Below are positions 23,403 through 27,350 of a stretch of DNA of 27,350 nucleotides, in pieces; the stretch's first letter is position 1; each line of letters begins with the position of its first letter. The notes below the pieces were generated by a model that did not search any database, was not told the origin of the DNA, and saw only the letters and a list, made by a program, of their open reading frames with translations. The stretch is from assembly GCA_023461435.1 (NCBI GenBank), contig JAEYLC010000024.1, positions 1-27,350 of the forward strand, given 5' to 3'. This DNA is from Bacillota bacterium (GTDB taxonomy: Bacteria; Bacillota; Clostridia; Christensenellales; SZUA-584). The position numbers and the translations under genes are program-made.

Positions 23403-24521
23403 ATGAAAAAACTCGTAAGTATCCTTCTGTGTGTGTGCATGATCGCCGTGTTCGGCGTCGGCTGTTCACAGCCACAGCAAGAGACGTCTGAAGCCCCTGT
23501 TTCTGAATCACCTTCTGCAAGCGAAAGTGCACAGGCGCCTTCTGAAGAGGCATCTGCTGATGCGGGAGCAAATCTTGCGGATATGACATTTGCGATTATC
23601 ACGAAGTCTGCTGGCAACCCCTATAATGAGAGAGAAGCCTCCGGCTTCCAGGAAGTCATCGAAGGTATCGGTGCCACCTGCATCATTAAGCATCCCGAAG
23701 AGATAACCGCTGAAGCCCAGATCAACATCATCAACGAGCTGGTTGCGCAGGAAGTCGATGCGATCGCGATTGCAGCCAATGATGCCGACGCTCTTCAGAC
23801 CGCGCTGACAACGGCGATGGATGAAGGTATAAAGGTTGTTTCTCTTGACTCTGCGACGAATGCGGCAAGCCGTCTCGTGCACATCAACCAGGCCGGTGTC
23901 AAAGAAGTGGCTCAGGCGCTGATGGATGCGGTCCTTGATCTGTCGGGCGGATCCGGAGACTGGGCGATCCTTTCGGCGACCAGCACAGCGACAAACCAGA
24001 ATGCATGGATCGCGGCGATGGGAGAAATTGCGAAGGAAGACAAGTATTCCGGGCTGAACCTCGTTGAGACCGCTTATGGCGACGACGAGAACCAGAAATC
24101 CACAGACCAGACACAGGCGCTCATCTCCAACTATCCGGACCTGAAGGTGATCTGCGCGCCGACCACAGTGGGCGTTATGGCTGCTGCGAAGGTTGTTCAG
24201 GATCAGGGACTCTGCGATAAGATCGAAGTGACCGGCCTTGGCCTGCCTTCTGAAATGAAGGATTACATGGGTACCGGCAGCGACAAGTCCTGTCCGTATA
24301 TGTTCCTGTGGAACCCGATCGATGTGGGCAGATCTGCCGCATATGCGTTGATCGCACTGCTTAAGGGCGAGATCACGGGCGCGGTTGGCGACAGCTTTAC
24401 GGCTGAAAGCGGCACTGAGTTCAGCGTTGTGGAAGCCGGCGACGGCGGCACAGAGATCATCATTGGGCCTCCGTTCAAGTTTGATCCTTCAAACATTGAA
24501 GAATGGGCTGCGATTTATTAA
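23403..24521 (+). CDS. rhaS: rhamnose-type ABC transporter sugar-binding lipoprotein
   Basis: A 372-residue periplasmic-binding-protein-like lipoprotein. The signal peptide ends in the lipobox FGVGC with Cys21 as the lipid anchor, then a Ser/Glu/Ala/Pro-rich linker (about 22-57). The mature part is a type 1 sugar-binding fold starting at MTFAIITKSAGNPYN, with the domain-hinge pattern of CUT2 proteins. The segment YMFLWNPIDVGRSAAYAL near residue 299 is typical of rhamnose-binding proteins in my recollection of the family. It should bind L-rhamnose outside the membrane and deliver it to the two permeases. AAGGAAGAG precedes the ATG. A very stable hairpin follows 20 bases after the stop. The symbol is the rhizobial one, not the E. 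coli regulator RhaS. Confidence 0.92.
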   Translation: MKKLVSILLCVCMIAVFGVGCSQPQQETSEAPVSESPSASESAQAPSEEASADAGANLADMTFAIITKSAGNPYNEREASGFQEVIEGIGATCIIKHPEEITAEAQINIINELVAQEVDAIAIAANDADALQTALTTAMDEGIKVVSLDSATNAASRLVHINQAGVKEVAQALMDAVLDLSGGSGDWAILSATSTATNQNAWIAAMGEIAKEDKYSGLNLVETAYGDDENQKSTDQTQALISNYPDLKVICAPTTVGVMAAAKVVQDQGLCDKIEVTGLGLPSEMKDYMGTGSDKSCPYMFLWNPIDVGRSAAYALIALLKGEITGAVGDSFTAESGTEFSVVEAGDGGTEIIIGPPFKFDPSNIEEWAAIY

Positions 24522-24542
24522 TCAGAAACATACAGTCAATGA

Positions 24543-24565
24543 GGGGCGGGCCAGTGGCCCGCCCC
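24543..24565 (+). terminator. 10-bp GC hairpin between binding protein and aldolase genes
   Basis: GGGGCGGGCC (24543-24552) pairs perfectly with GGCCCGCCCC (24556-24565) around an AGT loop. No T tract follows, so it is probably an mRNA 3'-end stabiliser or processing boundary rather than a full terminator. It would protect the transporter message and allow less aldolase and kinase to be made. Confidence 0.6.
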
Positions 24566-24612
24566 ATCATCTATCACCCGATCAATCAATAAATTTTAAA
24601 TGGATACTGACT

Positions 24613-25710
24613 ATGAATAATTTTACTGACAACTACAAGAAAGAACTTGAGAATTTCGCATACATGTCGCAAGCGGTCGGCAGCCGCAACGACTATATAC
24701 AAGGCGGCGGCGGCAACACGTCCGTCAAGCTCGACGGGCAGCTGATGGCAATCAAAGCGTCGGGATATTGCCTGTCGGATATTCGGACCGACAACGCTTA
24801 TGCGGTTTTGGATTATGCGGCGTTAAAGCAATTTTATTTTGAGAACCAGCCGCAGAGCTTTGAAGACGTGGAGAAGGCGGGGGCTGAAAAAGCGAAGTCG
24901 GCGGTGAAGGCCGTTGAGGGGATGGCGCAGCTCCGTCCTTCGGTAGAGGCGGGGTTCCATTCCATATTGAAAAAATACGTGGTGCACAGCCACAGCGTTT
25001 ATGCCAATATGGCGGCATGCGCGGCAGAATGCAAGCAAATCGCCGCAAAAGCGCTGGCGGATGCCGGCTACACATGGGGATTTGTTTCGTATACGGATCC
25101 CGGGGCACGGCTGACGTTCTCGATAAGGGATGAGCTGATGCGCGTCGAGGCGGAAAAAGGCGAAATGCCCACGGTGCTGCTGATGGGCAATCACGGTTTG
25201 ATCGTTCACCACGACGACCATATGGAAGCCTTGAGAATTCATGAAGAGGTCAATGAACGCATTGCAGGCGTTTTCAATATCACAAATCACGCTTTTCCGG
25301 CGGTTTCCGTTCGTGAAAGCGCAGACGGGTTATTCATTACGGACGCGCCATACCTTGAAGCCCATCTGAAATCGGGCCGCTACGGACGAAAGGAGTTTTT
25401 GGAAGAAGCTTTATATCCCGATCAGCTTGTGTTTTTAACGGGCACGTTTTTCTTGGGAGAAAGCAGCTCAAAACCTGAACCCGGTACGTGCGTGACGGAT
25501 ACTGCATCCGGCAAGGTCGTGTGCAATTTGAATCAGTCAATGGCGCAGACGATAGCGGAAACGCTGACTGCCGTCATATTCATACGCGAAAGCCTGGAAA
25601 AGAACCGATTCACGCTTTCGTCAATGGGTGAAGCGGCAAAGCTGTTTATTGCAAACTGGGAGAGCGAAAAATACAGAAAGTCTTTGGCTGGAAAGCAGAA
25701 TCAGAAATGA
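24613..25710 (+). CDS. rhaE: rhamnulose-1-phosphate aldolase, class II (RhaE-type, stand-alone)
   Basis: A 365-residue zinc-dependent class II aldolase that should cleave L-rhamnulose 1-phosphate to DHAP and L-lactaldehyde. The metal ligands appear as His125 and His127 in VVHSHSVYANM and His194 in GNHGLIVH, and GGGGNTSVK near residue 34 is the phosphate-binding loop. It resembles the aldolase half of bifunctional RhaEW proteins such as Bacillus YuxG, not the shorter E. coli RhaD (about 274 residues). Unlike those fusions it stops before any dehydrogenase domain. The open frame extends upstream into the binding-protein region, but ATG 24613 is the first start after that gene; its ribosome site is weak. 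The stop overlaps the kinase ATG (ATGA), showing translational coupling. Confidence 0.87.
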   Translation: MNNFTDNYKKELENFAYMSQAVGSRNDYIQGGGGNTSVKLDGQLMAIKASGYCLSDIRTDNAYAVLDYAALKQFYFENQPQSFEDVEKAGAEKAKSAVKAVEGMAQLRPSVEAGFHSILKKYVVHSHSVYANMAACAAECKQIAAKALADAGYTWGFVSYTDPGARLTFSIRDELMRVEAEKGEMPTVLLMGNHGLIVHHDDHMEALRIHEEVNERIAGVFNITNHAFPAVSVRESADGLFITDAPYLEAHLKSGRYGRKEFLEEALYPDQLVFLTGTFFLGESSSKPEPGTCVTDTASGKVVCNLNQSMAQTIAETLTAVIFIRESLEKNRFTLSSMGEAAKLFIANWESEKYRKSLAGKQNQK

Positions 25711-27197
25711 AACAACTGGATTTAATGGCCTTTGATATCGGCGCGAGCAATGGGCGCGCGATTCTTGGCTGTTTTGACGGAAATAAGCTGACCCTTTCGG
25801 AGCTGCTCCGGTTTGAAAATGAGTACAAGATTTCAGAGAGTTTATTTTATTGGAATGCAGAGGGGTTATTTACCCATCTGAAAGAAGCCTTCGCCGCCTA
25901 CAGGGCCGACGGAGGAAAAAACCTCGGCGCGTTTGGCATAGATACATGGGGCGTGGATTTCGGTCTGCTCGACAAAAACGGGAATCTCATCGACAATCCG
26001 CGCGCCTATCGCTGCGCAACCGACGAGGAAATGCTGGCGGCCTGGAACACCGTCTCCAAGCGCGACATATTCAACAGAACCGGCATTGCGGCGATGAACT
26101 TCAATACGCTTTATCAGCTGTATTGGAGAAGGATGAACCATGACGCGCAGTTATCCGACGCGCAGACGATGCTGATGATACCGGATCTGCTCGGTTATTA
26201 TTTTACGGGCGACAAGCTCAGCGAGTACACGAATGTGACCACAACAAACCTGTTTAATCCCGCTGCAATGGACTGGGATTGGAGCCTTATCGACGCGCTT
26301 GATCTGCCGAGACGCATATTCACGCCGATTGACAGAGCCGGGTCACTGCGCGGCAGGATGATGCCCAAAATCGCTGCCGAAATCGGTATGAAAGCCATAC
26401 CGCTCGTTGCGGTGGGCACGCACGATACCGCGTCGGCTGTGGCTGCGATTCCGGGCCAGGGCAGCTTTGCTTTTTGTTCATCAGGCACGTGGTCTCTTTT
26501 TGGCGTTGAGACTGACAAAGCCGTGTTGACCGATGAGGTTTTCGAGTCGAATTTCTCCAATGAAGGCACGGTGCAGGGCGGCTTCAGGCCGCTTAAGAAC
26601 ATCATGGGGCTGTGGCTGATTCAAAGATGCCGCCGCGCCTGGAACGAAAAAGGGATGAACCTGTCATGGGACGATATTGTCAGAGCGGCTGAAAAAGAGC
26701 AGCCCTTCCGTTCGATCATCGATCCGGATTGTCCGGCGTTTTTTGCCGATGGCGATACGGGCGAAACCATGGATATGAAGATACGGTCCTACTGCGGGGC
26801 GACGCATCAGCCGGTCCCCGAAACGGTGGGACAGGTGGCGCGGTGCATCTATGAAAGTCTGGCGCTCAAATACCGGTGGGCTGTCGAAAGACTCGAAGTG
26901 ATTAAGGGCGAGCCGATCGACACGCTGAATATCGTGGGCGGCGGCATGCTGAACAGGCTGCTCAACCAGATGTCGGCGGATGCGACGGACAGGCGCGTGA
27001 TCACAGGCCCCACAGAGGGCGCGTGCATCGGCAATCTTTTGATGCAGGCGGTCGCGCTGGGCGAGCTCTCGGGCATCGCCGATGTGCGTGACGTGGTGGC
27101 CCGTTCGTTTGAAACGCAGGAATATGAACCGCATCATACACAGGAGTGGGAGGATGCGTATCACAGAATGATTGGATATATGGAGGCACAAAGATGA
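25707..27197 (+). CDS. rhaB: L-rhamnulokinase
   Basis: A 496-residue cytoplasmic kinase of the FGGY family, phosphorylating L-rhamnulose at O1 with ATP. The N-terminal phosphate loop is FDIGASNGRAILG, GIDTWGVDFGLLD near residue 80 is the typical RhaB segment, and Asp240 in GTHDTASA is the expected catalytic base. The C-terminal ATP site shows NIVGGGMLNRLLNQ and GPTEGACIGNLL near residues 410-450. The length is close to that of E. coli RhaB (489). The ATG overlaps the aldolase stop, and its own TGA overlaps the ATG of the dehydrogenase gene, so three enzymes of the pathway are made in a coupled series. Confidence 0.95.
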   Translation: MKQLDLMAFDIGASNGRAILGCFDGNKLTLSELLRFENEYKISESLFYWNAEGLFTHLKEAFAAYRADGGKNLGAFGIDTWGVDFGLLDKNGNLIDNPRAYRCATDEEMLAAWNTVSKRDIFNRTGIAAMNFNTLYQLYWRRMNHDAQLSDAQTMLMIPDLLGYYFTGDKLSEYTNVTTTNLFNPAAMDWDWSLIDALDLPRRIFTPIDRAGSLRGRMMPKIAAEIGMKAIPLVAVGTHDTASAVAAIPGQGSFAFCSSGTWSLFGVETDKAVLTDEVFESNFSNEGTVQGGFRPLKNIMGLWLIQRCRRAWNEKGMNLSWDDIVRAAEKEQPFRSIIDPDCPAFFADGDTGETMDMKIRSYCGATHQPVPETVGQVARCIYESLALKYRWAVERLEVIKGEPIDTLNIVGGGMLNRLLNQMSADATDRRVITGPTEGACIGNLLMQAVALGELSGIADVRDVVARSFETQEYEPHHTQEWEDAYHRMIGYMEAQR

Positions 27198-27350
27198 TAG
27201 ACATAAGCAAATGGGAGCAGCTCGCGGCGTCGCGCGTGCGTGAGCGCAATGCGGCGCCGGGACGGCTGTCGGGGAAGATTGCGATTGTGACAGGCAGCGC
27301 CCAGGGGTTCGGCAAAGGCATTGCACAGGGGCTTTACGAGGAAGGCGCCT
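27194..27350 (+). CDS. short-chain dehydrogenase, N-terminal part, probable lactaldehyde dehydrogenase (RhaW-type)
   Basis: Only the first 52 codons are in the window. After about 27 residues of lead (MIDISKWEQLAASRVRERN and on) comes the NAD(P) fingerprint TGSAQGFGKG at residues 33-42, preceded by the beta strand GKIAIV. This is a short-chain dehydrogenase/reductase start. In bifunctional RhaEW proteins a domain of this family follows the aldolase and oxidises L-lactaldehyde to lactate. Here the dehydrogenase is a separate gene placed after the kinase, its ATG overlapping the rhaB stop by four bases. The role is therefore likely but rests on position, since the substrate-binding part lies beyond the window. 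Confidence 0.75.
   Translation, partial: MIDISKWEQLAASRVRERNAAPGRLSGKIAIVTGSAQGFGKGIAQGLYEEGA

Overview
The window looks like a chromosomal carbohydrate-utilisation region of an anaerobic Firmicute, probably class Clostridia. The reasons are strong AGGAGG-type ribosome binding sites, two lipoprotein sugar-binding proteins with short clostridial-style signal peptides and Ser/Ala/Glu-rich linkers, a YesM/YesN-type two-component system, an MsmK-type ABC ATPase, and moderate GC. No RNA genes, CRISPR array or intact mobile element were seen. The genus cannot be named from the sequence alone.

Layout. (1) 1-266 is the 3' end of an RpiB/LacA/LacB-family sugar-phosphate isomerase gene, followed by a strong terminator. 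(2) 267-924 is a gene-poor gap holding a decayed IS200-type tnpA start with its hairpin leader, a possible promoter and a cre-like site. (3) 925-15022 is a rightward gene set: sensor kinase and AraC-type response regulator, CUT1 sugar ABC transporter (binding protein and two permeases), a GH31 alpha-glycosidase, a GH127 enzyme of the beta-L-arabinofuranosidase family, a chemoreceptor and an MsmK/UgpC-type ATPase, closed by a terminator at 15044-15085. (4) 15269-16765 is an AraA-like ketol isomerase gene with no arabinose kinase or epimerase beside it, followed by a MITE-like palindromic repeat and a terminator. (5) 16975-17856 (minus) encodes an AraC-family regulator, divergent from a rhamnose operon across a palindrome-rich control region. 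(6) 18119-27350 and beyond is the L-rhamnose operon: mutarotase, isomerase, CUT2 ABC transporter (ATPase, two permeases, binding protein), class II aldolase, rhamnulokinase and the start of a short-chain dehydrogenase.

How the genes may work together. In the left half, the kinase/regulator pair probably senses an extracellular glycan signal and induces the CUT1 importer. The two glycosidases lack signal peptides, so they should act on imported oligosaccharides in the cytoplasm, while the chemoreceptor may steer cells toward the same nutrient. In the right half, free L-rhamnose is imported by the CUT2 system, anomerised, isomerised to rhamnulose, phosphorylated and cleaved to DHAP and L-lactaldehyde; the dehydrogenase probably oxidises the lactaldehyde. 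GH127 plus an arabinose-type isomerase next to complete rhamnose catabolism suggests a plant cell-wall source carrying both L-arabinofuranose (or aceric acid) and rhamnose, such as pectic rhamnogalacturonan side chains. That substrate is inference. No rhamnosidase is present in the window.

The least ordinary points are the separate aldolase and dehydrogenase genes flanking the kinase (many bacteria fuse these as RhaEW), the embedded chemoreceptor with a possible sigma-D promoter, the IS200 leader relic, the palindromic intergenic repeat, and strong hairpins immediately after both binding-protein genes.
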